The position numbers and the translations under genes are program-made. DNA of 64,000 nt, taken from Streptomyces althioticus (GTDB lineage Bacteria; Actinomycetota; Actinomycetes; Streptomycetales; Streptomycetaceae). The stretch is taken from the NCBI GenBank assembly GCA_014649355.1, contig BMSW01000010.1:124001-188000 (forward strand). The letters run 5' to 3'. Below, piece by piece: positions 56,976 to 64,000 of the stretch. The notes below the pieces were generated by a model. It had not been told where the DNA came from. It worked only from the letters and a program-made list of their open reading frames with translations, and searched no databases. Within the stretch, counting starts at the first letter, position 1. Each line of letters begins with the position of its first letter.

Positions 56976-58586
56976 TTACTCCCCGCCGGTCCGGCGGGCG
57001 CGTACCGCGGCGGCCGCGCCCCAGCCGAGTCCGCCCGCGGCGAGGAGGACGAGGAGGCCCTCCGGGAGGGTGCCGAGGCGGGTGGCGGGGGTCTGCGACG
57101 TGCGCAGCGGCACCTCCTGCACCAGGTGGCCGGCGACGAACATGCCGGTCTTCTGCGTGATCCGCCCGTCCGGCATGATGACGGCGCTGACGCCGCTGGT
57201 GACCGGCACGGTGACCGCGCGGCTGTGCTCGACGGCGCGGACCCGGGACATGGCGAGCTGCTGGTAGGTCATCTCGCTGCGCCCGAAGGTCGCGTTGTTG
57301 CTGGGCACGGAGATCATCTTCGCGCCGTCGGTGACGGTGTCGCGCACGGCCCAGTCGAAGGCGGCCTCGTAGCAGGTGACCAGGCCGACGGCGGCGCCGT
57401 CCCGGTCGAACACGCCCGGCTCGGAGCCTCGGCTGAAGTCCTGGCGGACCATCGACGTCCACTCCTCGTTGATCGCGCCGACCAGGGGGCGCAGCGGGAG
57501 GTACTCGCCGAACGGCTGGATCTGCCGCTTGTCGTAGGTGTCGACGGGGCCCTTCACCGGGTCCCAGAGGATCTGCTCGTTGAGCAGCTTCCCGTCCCGG
57601 GAGACCACCGCGCCGACCGAGACGGGCGCACCGACGGCCTTCGCGGCGCGGTCGACGACCTCGCGCGCGTCGTCGTTGGCGAAGGGGTCGATGTCGGAGG
57701 AGTTCTCCGGCCACAGCACGATGTCCGGCCGCTCGGCGCGGCCCGCGGCGACCTCGGCGGCCAGCCGCTCCGTCTCGCGCGCGTGGTAGTCGAGGACGGC
57801 CCGGCGCTGGGAGTTGAAGTCGAGGCCGAGACGGGGCACGTTGCCCTGGATCACCGCGACGGTGACCGTGCCGTTCTCGGCCTTGTCACTGACCAGGGTG
57901 CGTGCCGCGAACGCCCCGGCCAACGGCACGGCGACGCTCAGCACGCCGACGACAGCGGCGGCCTTGTGCAGGCTCCCGGTGCGCCGCGCCCGCACGGCGA
58001 GGCGCACCGCCTCGTACAGACCGAAGCCGCACAGCACCACGGCGAACCCGAGCACCGGGGTGCCGCCGAGCGCGGCGAGCGGCAGGAACACACCGTCCGC
58101 CTGGCCGAAGGCGATCTTGCCCCAGGGGAAGCCGCTGAACGGCACGCGCGCGCGTGCCGCCTCGCCGGCGATCCACAGCGCCGCCGCCCACACCGGCCAT
58201 CCGGGCAGCCGCGACACCAGGGTGATCCCCGCGCCGACCAGCGCGACGTACACCGCCTCGATCACCACCAGCGCGAGCCACGGGCCGGGGCCGACCTCCA
58301 CGCCGGTCCACACCAGCAGCGGCAGCAGGAAGCCGAGGCCGAAGAGGTAGCCGAGGCCCAGGCCCGCCTTCCAGCTCCGGCCGCGCAGCAGCCACCCGAG
58401 GACGGCGAAGGCGGGCAGGGCCAGCCACCACAGGGTGCGCGGCGGGAAGCTGACGTAGAGGAGGAGGCCCGCGAGCGCGGCGGCGCCGGCCGGGAGGAGG
58501 CGCGCGCGCCACTTCTGCCAGGCCGAGGGCGTGGTCCGCGGCGGCATGGGGTCCGACGCGCCGACGGAGGTTGCGGTGACGGTCAC
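56976..58586 (-). CDS. lnt: Apolipoprotein N-acyltransferase
   Basis: 536 residues. Six to eight membrane helices at residues 30-235 precede the nitrilase domain with the triad Glu294 (LWPENSSDID), Lys353 (YDKRQIQPFGEYLPLR) and Cys405 (VTCYEAAF). SNNATFGRSEMTYQQLAMSRVRAVEHSRAV is the conserved C-terminal block. A last membrane helix (about 515-530) closes it. It adds the third acyl chain to the N-terminal Cys of lipoproteins, such as the FN3 lipoprotein in this window. Streptomyces often have two Lnt proteins. Confidence 0.95.
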   Translation of the reverse strand: MTVTATSVGASDPMPPRTTPSAWQKWRARLLPAGAAALAGLLLYVSFPPRTLWWLALPAFAVLGWLLRGRSWKAGLGLGYLFGLGFLLPLLVWTGVEVGPGPWLALVVIEAVYVALVGAGITLVSRLPGWPVWAAALWIAGEAARARVPFSGFPWGKIAFGQADGVFLPLAALGGTPVLGFAVVLCGFGLYEAVRLAVRARRTGSLHKAAAVVGVLSVAVPLAGAFAARTLVSDKAENGTVTVAVIQGNVPRLGLDFNSQRRAVLDYHARETERLAAEVAAGRAERPDIVLWPENSSDIDPFANDDAREVVDRAAKAVGAPVSVGAVVSRDGKLLNEQILWDPVKGPVDTYDKRQIQPFGEYLPLRPLVGAINEEWTSMVRQDFSRGSEPGVFDRDGAAVGLVTCYEAAFDWAVRDTVTDGAKMISVPSNNATFGRSEMTYQQLAMSRVRAVEHSRAVTVPVTSGVSAVIMPDGRITQKTGMFVAGHLVQEVPLRTSQTPATRLGTLPEGLLVLLAAGGLGWGAAAAVRARRTGGE

Positions 58587-58734
58587 CCGGGGAGTCTACG
58601 GCGCGTGACCTGGGGCAGGACAGCACGGTCGGACGGCTGCGGGGAGCCGGGACGGTACGCGGTCCCGGCTCCCGTCACCGTTTCCCCGCGAGTCGTCACC
58701 AGGCGTCCCCAAACGGGCCACCAGCCGTTACCGT

Positions 58735-59901
58735 GTGCCGGTGCCTTGTCCGCGCGGCCCGACGGGGGGTCCGCGGGCGGGGACCGTCACAGGGGACGGG
58801 GGCACGACGTGGGCGGGGTGCGGGGTGGGTTCAGGTACGACGGACAGGGCGTCCACCGGCGCGGACGCGGACGGCGAGAGACGGACGGGGCCGGACGCGG
58901 CGGGTGTGGTGGTGCTGGGCGCGTGCGCGGCGTGGCCCCTGATCACCGCGGCGGCCCGTGACGGCCGTCCGGAAGGAATGCTGCTCGCGGTGCTGGCCGT
59001 CGCCGCGGGGTACGCGGCGGGCCGGATCGGCGGGGCGCTGCTGCCGGTGGCCGCGCCCTGCGCGGGCGCGCTGGCCGGGATCGGGCTCACGGCCTGGGTC
59101 CCCCATCTGGCGCCGGGCCCGCAGATCACCGCGCCGCTCGGACACGCCGGGGCGACGACCGCCATGGTGATCCTGTCGGCGGGGGCCGCCTCCTGCGCGG
59201 CCTGGGCCGCGTCCGGGCCCGCGGTCCGGTCGGCGATGCGACTGCTCGCGGCGGGCATCGCGGTGACGGCGGCGGTGCTGGGCTCGGTCACCGGCTGTGT
59301 GGCCGCGGCGGCGGTGCTGGCGGTCTCGACGGCCGCCGGCCGGGTACGGCGCCGTGGCGCCGTCCTCGCCGGGCTCGGCGTGATCGTCGCCGGGGCGGCC
59401 GGGCTGACGTGGGCCGTCGCCGGGAGCGCGGTGCCGGAAGGTTTCGCCGCGTCGCTGGAGGGGCGGCTCACCCCGCACCGGGTGGCGTTGTGGCACGACG
59501 CGCTCGACCTGGCCCGTACGCACGCGGGCCTCGGCGTCGGGCCGGGACGCTTCGGCGAGCTGAGCGCCGCGTCCCTCGGGTCGCCGCTGTCCGACGGCAA
59601 GCCGCACTCCGCTCCGCTCCAGCTCGCGGCCGAACAGGGCGTGGTCGGGGTGCTGCTGCTGACGGCGGCGTTCGGCTGGCTGCTGTACGCCCTGTGGCGC
59701 AGCCCGCGCCCGACACCGGTGGTGCTGACGGCGGCCGCCGCCCTGACCGCGCTGGCGGCGGTCGCCACGGTGGGCAACGCGCTCAGCTTCACGGCGGTGG
59801 CGGTCGGCACGGGCTACCTCGCGGGCCTCGCCACGTCCCGCCCCTTCGCCCTGGACACGGCCCGCCGCGCGGGAGAGTTGCGGGGAGGGGCCGCTCGGTG
59901 A
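58735..59901 (+). CDS. O-antigen ligase/polymerase-like membrane protein
   Basis: 388 residues from GTG 58735 (a later start is possible, since the first 55 residues are polar Gly/Thr/Ala-rich). About ten hydrophobic helices follow; the periplasmic loop between the late helices has RVALWHDALDLARTHAGLGVGPGRFGELS and LQLAAEQGVVGVLLL, the Wzy_C/WaaL signature with H and R. Such proteins join or polymerise undecaprenyl-linked glycans in the membrane. It is divergent from lnt. The gene has no glycan-cluster neighbours. Confidence 0.82.
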   Translation: MPVPCPRGPTGGPRAGTVTGDGGTTWAGCGVGSGTTDRASTGADADGERRTGPDAAGVVVLGACAAWPLITAAARDGRPEGMLLAVLAVAAGYAAGRIGGALLPVAAPCAGALAGIGLTAWVPHLAPGPQITAPLGHAGATTAMVILSAGAASCAAWAASGPAVRSAMRLLAAGIAVTAAVLGSVTGCVAAAAVLAVSTAAGRVRRRGAVLAGLGVIVAGAAGLTWAVAGSAVPEGFAASLEGRLTPHRVALWHDALDLARTHAGLGVGPGRFGELSAASLGSPLSDGKPHSAPLQLAAEQGVVGVLLLTAAFGWLLYALWRSPRPTPVVLTAAAALTALAAVATVGNALSFTAVAVGTGYLAGLATSRPFALDTARRAGELRGGAAR

Positions 59902-59908
59902 GGGGCCC

Positions 59909-59927
59909 CTCGTGACTCCCTCACGAG
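59909..59927. terminator. Small hairpin after the ligase-like gene
   Basis: CTCGTGA-CTCCC-TCACGAG, 7-bp stem, 8 bp past the stop. It is the only structure I can support in the 331-bp gap 59902-60232; the rest is GC-rich sequence without recognisable genes, ending 6 bp before the convergent stop. Confidence 0.5.
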
Positions 59928-60232
59928 CGGCAGCGGTGCGGGGGGGGGAACGTGCCGCCGGACGCGGGTTCCGCGTCCGGCTCCCGTGGCACCCGGGCCG
60001 GGCGTGCACCCCGGACGACTGCCGCGAACCGCGCCGGCGGCGGGCCACCGCACCGTCACGTGAGGCGTGCCGGCCTGCTGACGTACGGCCCGTCCCTGTC
60101 CCGGTGCCCCCGGCGCTGCAACGCGCGTCGAGACACCCGTGACGTGGGTACGACGGCCGGCGCCGCGCCCTCTCTCAGAAGCGTCTCACGACCGGCCCGG
60201 TGACGGAGTGCCGCGCCCGCAAGCGCGGCAGC

Positions 60233-60775
60233 TCACACCTTGTCCGGTTTCCTCGGCCGCAGCCGGTCGCGGATGACGCGGACCGCTGCCTCAGCGTCGT
60301 CCACCGTCACGGTGAAGGTGTGGCCGTCGGCGAGACGGAGGACCACGCCCTCGCCCCGGCGGACCACGACCGCCGTGCCCTTCTCGGGACGCCAGCGGTA
60401 ACCCCAGCCGCCCCAGTGGCGGGGCGTGACGTGTGGGGCGAAGTCGGCGCCGGCGACATGGGACAGCGGGATGCGGCGGCGCGGCACGCCGATGTGGCCG
60501 CAGCGCACCTCGAGGTGGTCCTCGTCGACGCGCAGTGCGACGTGCACGAAGGCGAGGGTGCCGAACAGCACCAGGAGTCCGGCCGCGATGCAGCCGACGA
60601 CGGCCATGGCGAGCGGCGCGGCCCCGGAGGTCCACGCGGAGTCGACGGCCAGGGCGATGCCGAGCGCCATGCAGGCGGCGCCGATCAGCGCCAGCAGCCA
60701 CTGGAAGCGGGCGGTGGCGCGACCGGTCCAGACCTCGGAGTACGGGCCGTGCTCGCCGGAGCGGTGGTCCCTCAT
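60233..60775 (-). CDS. Two-helix membrane protein with PH-like (YdbT-type) domain
   Basis: 180 residues. Two adjacent membrane helices (about 25-47, WLLALIGAACMALGIALAV; and 52-78, GAAPLAMAVVGCIAAGLLVLFGTLAFVHVAL) precede a soluble beta-rich domain: VDEDHLEVRCGHIGVPRRRIPLSHVAGADFAPHVTPRHWGGWGYRWRPEKGTAVVVRRGEGVVLRLADGHTFTVTVDDAEAAVRVI. This order fits small actinobacterial bacterial-PH-domain membrane proteins. Function unknown. It is followed by the racemase gene upstream on the same strand, 49 bp away. Confidence 0.8.
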   Translation of the reverse strand: MRDHRSGEHGPYSEVWTGRATARFQWLLALIGAACMALGIALAVDSAWTSGAAPLAMAVVGCIAAGLLVLFGTLAFVHVALRVDEDHLEVRCGHIGVPRRRIPLSHVAGADFAPHVTPRHWGGWGYRWRPEKGTAVVVRRGEGVVLRLADGHTFTVTVDDAEAAVRVIRDRLRPRKPDKV

Positions 60776-60824
60776 GCCTCGAGGTTACTCAGGATCCGCT
60801 CCGTGGGTACGGCGTCGCGGGGCG

Positions 60825-61619
60825 TTACTGAGCCGTCCGGGCGGGGACGGCCGCCTGGAGCAGTCCGCCTTCCGGATAGGTGAGGGCGGCGTCGGGCAGC
60901 GCGCCGGGGCGTCCGCTGAGCAGCACGGTCAGCGTGCCGGTGGCGGGGGCGTCGGGGGCGGGCTGCTCGCCGAGCCGCCGCAGGGCCTGGGCGGCCACCG
61001 CGCCGGCGGAGCCGTGCAGGGCGAGCGGCTGCGGCCCGGGGCTGGGCACGGCGGCCCGGATGCGGTCGGCGACCAGCTCGTAGTGGGTGCAGCCGAGGAC
61101 GACGGTGGTCACGTCGCCCGGGGTGAGCGCGGCGGCCGCGGCGACGGCCTCGTCGATCGCCGTGTCGTCCGCGCGTTCCACGGCCTCGGCAAGGCCCCAG
61201 CACGGCACCTCGGTGACGGTGACGCCCGCGGCGAACCGCTTGATCAGGTCGCTCTGGTAGGGGCTGCCCGTGGTGGCGGGAGTGGCCCAGATGGCGAGCG
61301 GGCCGCCGCCGGCCGCGGCCGGCTTGATGGCGGGGACGGTGCCGACGACCGGCAGGTCGGGCTCGTGGCGGCCGCGCAGGGCGGTGAGGGCGTGCACGGT
61401 GGCGGTGTTGCAGCCGACGATCAGGGCGTCGGGCCGGTGCACGGCGGCCGCCTCGGCGACGGCCAGGGCCCGCCGGGTGAGGTCGGCGGGCGTCCTCGGT
61501 CCCCAGGGCATGCCGTCGGGGTCGAGGGAGAGCACCAGATCGGCGTCGGGGCGCAGTCGCCGCACCGCGGCGGTGGCCGCCAGCAGTCCGATTCCGGAGT
61601 CCATGAGCGCGATCTTCAC
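60825..61619 (-). CDS. Aspartate/glutamate racemase family protein (MurI-like)
   Basis: 264 residues from GTG 61619. MDSGIG (6-11), GCNTATV with Cys70 and GCTHYELV with Cys177 are the two catalytic Cys positions of glutamate racemase, with Asp7 and the following Thr. It is shorter and more divergent than housekeeping MurI (usually about 270-280 aa, next to rph in Streptomyces), so a paralogue or another amino acid racemase is possible. It is divergent from the glycosyltransferase gene by 57 bp. Confidence 0.82.
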   Translation of the reverse strand: MKIALMDSGIGLLAATAAVRRLRPDADLVLSLDPDGMPWGPRTPADLTRRALAVAEAAAVHRPDALIVGCNTATVHALTALRGRHEPDLPVVGTVPAIKPAAAGGGPLAIWATPATTGSPYQSDLIKRFAAGVTVTEVPCWGLAEAVERADDTAIDEAVAAAAALTPGDVTTVVLGCTHYELVADRIRAAVPSPGPQPLALHGSAGAVAAQALRRLGEQPAPDAPATGTLTVLLSGRPGALPDAALTYPEGGLLQAAVPARTAQ

Positions 61620-61676
61620 CCGGCCACGATAGACGATGAGCCGCCGCGGGGCCGTGCCGTGGGGCAGACTGCGCAC

Positions 61677-62852
61677 GTGAGCGCCGTCGTGTGGAGTGCC
61701 GCCGTGTCCCTCGCCGCCTGGCTGTGGCTGCTGCTGCTCCAGGGGTGGTTCTGGCGCACGGACGTGCGGCTTCCGGCGTCGCGCGATCCGGACGCGTGGC
61801 CGGACGTGTGCGTGGTGGTCCCGGCGCGCGACGAGGCGGCCGTACTGCCCGCGAGCCTGCCGTCGCTGCTCGCCCAGGACTATCCGGGCCGGGCGGAGGT
61901 CTTCCTGGTCGACGACGGCAGCACGGACGGCACCGGGGACCTCGCCCGGGAGCTGGCGCGACAGGAGGGCGGGCTTGCCCTCACCGTGGTGTCGCCCGGC
62001 GAACCGCCGTCCGGGTGGACCGGCAAGCTGTGGGCGGTGCGGCACGGCATGGAGCTGGCCCGCGCCCGCGACCCCGAGTACCTGCTGCTGACGGACGCCG
62101 ACATCGCGCACGCCCCGGACAGTCTGCGGCGGCTGGTGGCGGCGGCCGGGACCGGCGGCTTCGACCTCGTGTCGCAGATGGCGCGGCTGCGGGTGGAGAG
62201 CCTGTGGGAGCGGCTGGTCGTGCCGGCGTTCGTGTACTTCTTCGCGCAGCTCTACCCGTTCCGCAGGATCGCCCGGCCGGGTTCGCGGACGGCTGCCGCG
62301 GCGGGCGGGTGTGTGCTGCTGCGCGCCGACGCCGCCGCGCGGGCGCGGATCCCGGACGCCGTGCGGCACGCCGTGATCGACGACGTGGCCGTGGCCCGGG
62401 CGGTCAAGCGCGGCGGCGGGCGGGTGTGGCTGGGGCTCGCGGACGGCGTGGACAGCGTGCGCCCCTATCCACGGCTGCGCGATCTGTGGCGCATGGTGTC
62501 GCGGAGCGCGTACGCGCAGTTGCGGCACAGCCCGCTGCTGCTGGCGGGGACCGTCGCCGGTCTGGTGCTGGTGTATCTGGTGCCGCCGGCCGCGGTGGCC
62601 GTGGGCGCGGCGGCGGGGAGCGTGCCGTGCGCGCTGCTGGGCGCCGCGGCGTGGCTGGTGATGGCGGGGACGTACGTCCCGATGCTGCGGTACTACCGGC
62701 AGCCGCTGTGGCTCGCGCCGCTGCTGCCGGTGACCGCGTTCCTCTATCTGCTGATGACGGTGGACTCCGCGGTGCAGCACCGTCGTGGGCGTGGCGCCGC
62801 CTGGAAGGGCCGCACCTACGCCCGTCCGGCGACCGCCGCCGACGAGGCCTGA
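61677..62852 (+). CDS. HpnB-like family 2 glycosyltransferase
   Basis: 391 residues from GTG 61677. One N-terminal helix (about 5-23) precedes the GT2 domain: VCVVVPARDEAAVLPASLPSLLAQDYPGRAEVFLVDDGSTDGTGDLA, then LLLTDADIAHAP (DxD) and the late VIDDVAVARAVKRGG. Two to three C-terminal helices (about 285-370) complete it. This is the layout of hopene-associated glycosyltransferases (HpnB), but no hopanoid genes are visible in the window. It is convergent with TerD, 7 bp apart. Confidence 0.87.
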   Translation: MSAVVWSAAVSLAAWLWLLLLQGWFWRTDVRLPASRDPDAWPDVCVVVPARDEAAVLPASLPSLLAQDYPGRAEVFLVDDGSTDGTGDLARELARQEGGLALTVVSPGEPPSGWTGKLWAVRHGMELARARDPEYLLLTDADIAHAPDSLRRLVAAAGTGGFDLVSQMARLRVESLWERLVVPAFVYFFAQLYPFRRIARPGSRTAAAAGGCVLLRADAAARARIPDAVRHAVIDDVAVARAVKRGGGRVWLGLADGVDSVRPYPRLRDLWRMVSRSAYAQLRHSPLLLAGTVAGLVLVYLVPPAAVAVGAAAGSVPCALLGAAAWLVMAGTYVPMLRYYRQPLWLAPLLPVTAFLYLLMTVDSAVQHRRGRGAAWKGRTYARPATAADEA

Positions 62853-62859
62853 CCGGCCG

Positions 62860-64000
62860 TCACTTGCGGCCGGGCGTCCAGTTCATGCCCCAGCCGTAGG
62901 CGTGGTCGACGGTGCGCTGGGGGCTGACGCCGCGCTCGGGGACGAGGTAGCGGGCCTCGCGCTGGACGACCAGGTCGCCGCCGTTGTTGGTGATGAGCGC
63001 GAGCGCGCACACCGTGGAGGGGACGGTGCACTCGTCGAGGGAGAAGTCGATGGGCGCGCCGTGCTGCGGGCGGAGGGTGACCGTGGCGTGCAGGTCGGCG
63101 AAGGAGCGGGCGCCTTCGTAGATGGTGACGAAGACGAGGATGCGCCGGAACTGGTGCTTGTGGTCGAGGTTGACGGTGAGGTTCTCGCCGCTCGCCGAGG
63201 CGCCGGTGCGGTCGTCGCCGTCGAGGTGGATGAACGGCGGCTGGTGCAGCGAGCCGAAGGCGTTGCCGAGCGCCTGGACCACGCCCTTCCTGCCGTCGGT
63301 GAGCTCCCACAGGGCGCACAGGTCGAGGTCGAGGTCGGCGTGCATGGCGACCGGGCGGCCCAGCTTGGCGGCCCAGCCGGAGAACTGCTTGCGGACCTCC
63401 CAGTTGAGGTTGACGTGCAGGGAGCCCGAGGTGCCGCCCTGCTTGGTCAGCGACACGGAGGGCGCCGCCTTGGTGAGCGTCACCTTGGTGAGCCGGACGG
63501 GCGCCGGGGGCGCGGCGGGCGGGGGCGGCGGCTGAGGGACGGTGACCGGAGGCGCGACCGGCGGGGCGGCCGGGGCAGGGGGCGCCACGGGCGCGGCGGG
63601 CGGTGCGGCGTGCTGCGGTTCGTCCACGGTGATGCCGTAGTCGGTGGCGAGGCCCTCGAGCCCGCTGCTGTAGCCCTGTCCGACGGCGCGGAACTTCCAG
63701 GCGCCCTGTCGGCGGTAGAACTCGCCGAGCACGAAGGCGGTCTCGGTGGTGGCGCCGGTGCTGTCGAAGCGGGCGGCCACGGTGCCGTGCGCGGCGTCCT
63801 TCACCTCGATGGAGAGGTCCGGGACCTGCCCGAAGGTGCCGCCGTCGCAGGAGGCGGCCAGGACGACGGTCTCGATGCCGGGCTCGACCCGCGTGAGGTC
63901 GACGAGCAGGGTGTCGGTGACCCGGCCCCCGTCCTGCCGCTTGCCCTCGTGGCGTACGGCGCCGGAGGCGTGGGCGGGCTGGTTGTAGAAGACGAAGTCG
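62860..64000 (-). CDS. TerD-domain tellurium-resistance family protein, 5' end outside the window
   Basis: About 380 residues visible. From the window edge it reads DFVFYNQPAHASGAVRHEGKRQDGG, then TLLVDLTRVEPGIETVVLAASCDG and a TerD domain to about FRAVGQGYSSGLEGLATDYGI. A Pro/Ala-rich linker of about 50 residues follows, then a second, C-terminal TerD-like domain (VNLNWEVRKQFSGWAAKLGRPVAMHADLDLDLCALWELTDGRKGVVQALGNAFGSLHQPPFIHLDGDDRTG). TerD domains bind calcium and belong to stress and differentiation systems in Streptomyces. The start codon lies beyond 64000. Confidence 0.92.
   Translation of the reverse strand, partial: DFVFYNQPAHASGAVRHEGKRQDGGRVTDTLLVDLTRVEPGIETVVLAASCDGGTFGQVPDLSIEVKDAAHGTVAARFDSTGATTETAFVLGEFYRRQGAWKFRAVGQGYSSGLEGLATDYGITVDEPQHAAPPAAPVAPPAPAAPPVAPPVTVPQPPPPPAAPPAPVRLTKVTLTKAAPSVSLTKQGGTSGSLHVNLNWEVRKQFSGWAAKLGRPVAMHADLDLDLCALWELTDGRKGVVQALGNAFGSLHQPPFIHLDGDDRTGASASGENLTVNLDHKHQFRRILVFVTIYEGARSFADLHATVTLRPQHGAPIDFSLDECTVPSTVCALALITNNGGDLVVQREARYLVPERGVSPQRTVDHAYGWGMNWTPGRK

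Noticed and set aside
61677..62852. Evidence for a hopanoid cluster
   Set aside because: The glycosyltransferase is HpnB-like, but no squalene/hopene genes occur in the window, so the pathway is not claimed.

Overview
The window is about 72% GC by eye, with strongly GC-biased third codon positions, GTG and TTG starts, AGGAGG-type ribosome binding sites and short divergent or convergent operons. It carries a complete whiE-type spore-pigment polyketide locus, a DasR-like operator, a SoxR box and dispersed GC-rich intergenic repeats. All of this points to the chromosome of a Streptomyces species. I see no rRNA, tRNA, insertion sequence, prophage or CRISPR array. Both ends cut genes: a universal stress protein on the left and a TerD-type protein on the right.

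Layout, 1-15 kb: a dormancy/stress cluster (UspA, CBS-BON, DUF1876, Hsp20) carries two DevR/DosR-like boxes. It is followed by a histidine-kinase relic, a PTS-type dihydroxyacetone kinase operon (dhaKLM), a secreted GH75 chitosanase, a fibronectin-III lipoprotein and a membrane-anchored secreted protein. Next come a fadH-padR operon with a perfect 20-bp operator, a PAS-GAF-PP2C phosphatase and a PrmC-like methyltransferase. 15-30 kb: a repeat-rich gap, a two-gene molybdopterin oxidoreductase/flavin reductase pair, a CE7 esterase, a GntR/HutC regulator with a dre-like site, a thioesterase with an operator-promoter, a methyltransferase, a D,D-carboxypeptidase, an FCD regulator coupled to an asparaginase, a fatty acid desaturase and a crcB-DUF190-crcB fluoride-export operon. 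A deletion scar then joins a GH53 galactanase remnant to a LacI remnant. After it lie a MarR gene and a SnoaL-like gene under a SoxR box that appears to have lost its stop codon.

30-45 kb: a long-form GAPDH is followed by a TPR-like gene that may be leaderless, then the spore-pigment locus: a divergent FAD hydroxylase, then SchA/CurD-like protein, cupin, KS-alpha, KS-beta, ACP, aromatase and TcmI-like cyclase. It closes with a 23-bp hairpin and a convergent O-methyltransferase. A secreted beta-helix protein, an atypical SDR, a disulfide oxidoreductase and a zinc alcohol dehydrogenase follow. 45-64 kb: GOLPH3-like protein, tautomerase, acetoacetate-decarboxylase-like enzyme, PoxB-like TPP enzyme, DUF5133, MGT glycosyltransferase, a probable 3-hydroxybutyrate module (MHS transporter, CdaR/PucR-type regulator, 3-HB dehydrogenase), Nudix, apolipoprotein N-acyltransferase, an O-antigen-ligase-like protein, a PH-like membrane protein, a glutamate-racemase-like protein, an HpnB-type glycosyltransferase and TerD.

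I did not find a wholly new multi-gene system. The strongest new-looking signals are regulatory (DevR boxes, SoxR box, PadR palindrome, dre site, thioesterase operator), evolutionary (GH53/LacI deletion scar, stop-loss gene, stop codon inside a repeat) and structural (71-bp, 14-bp and about 21-bp tandem repeats and two dispersed repeat families).
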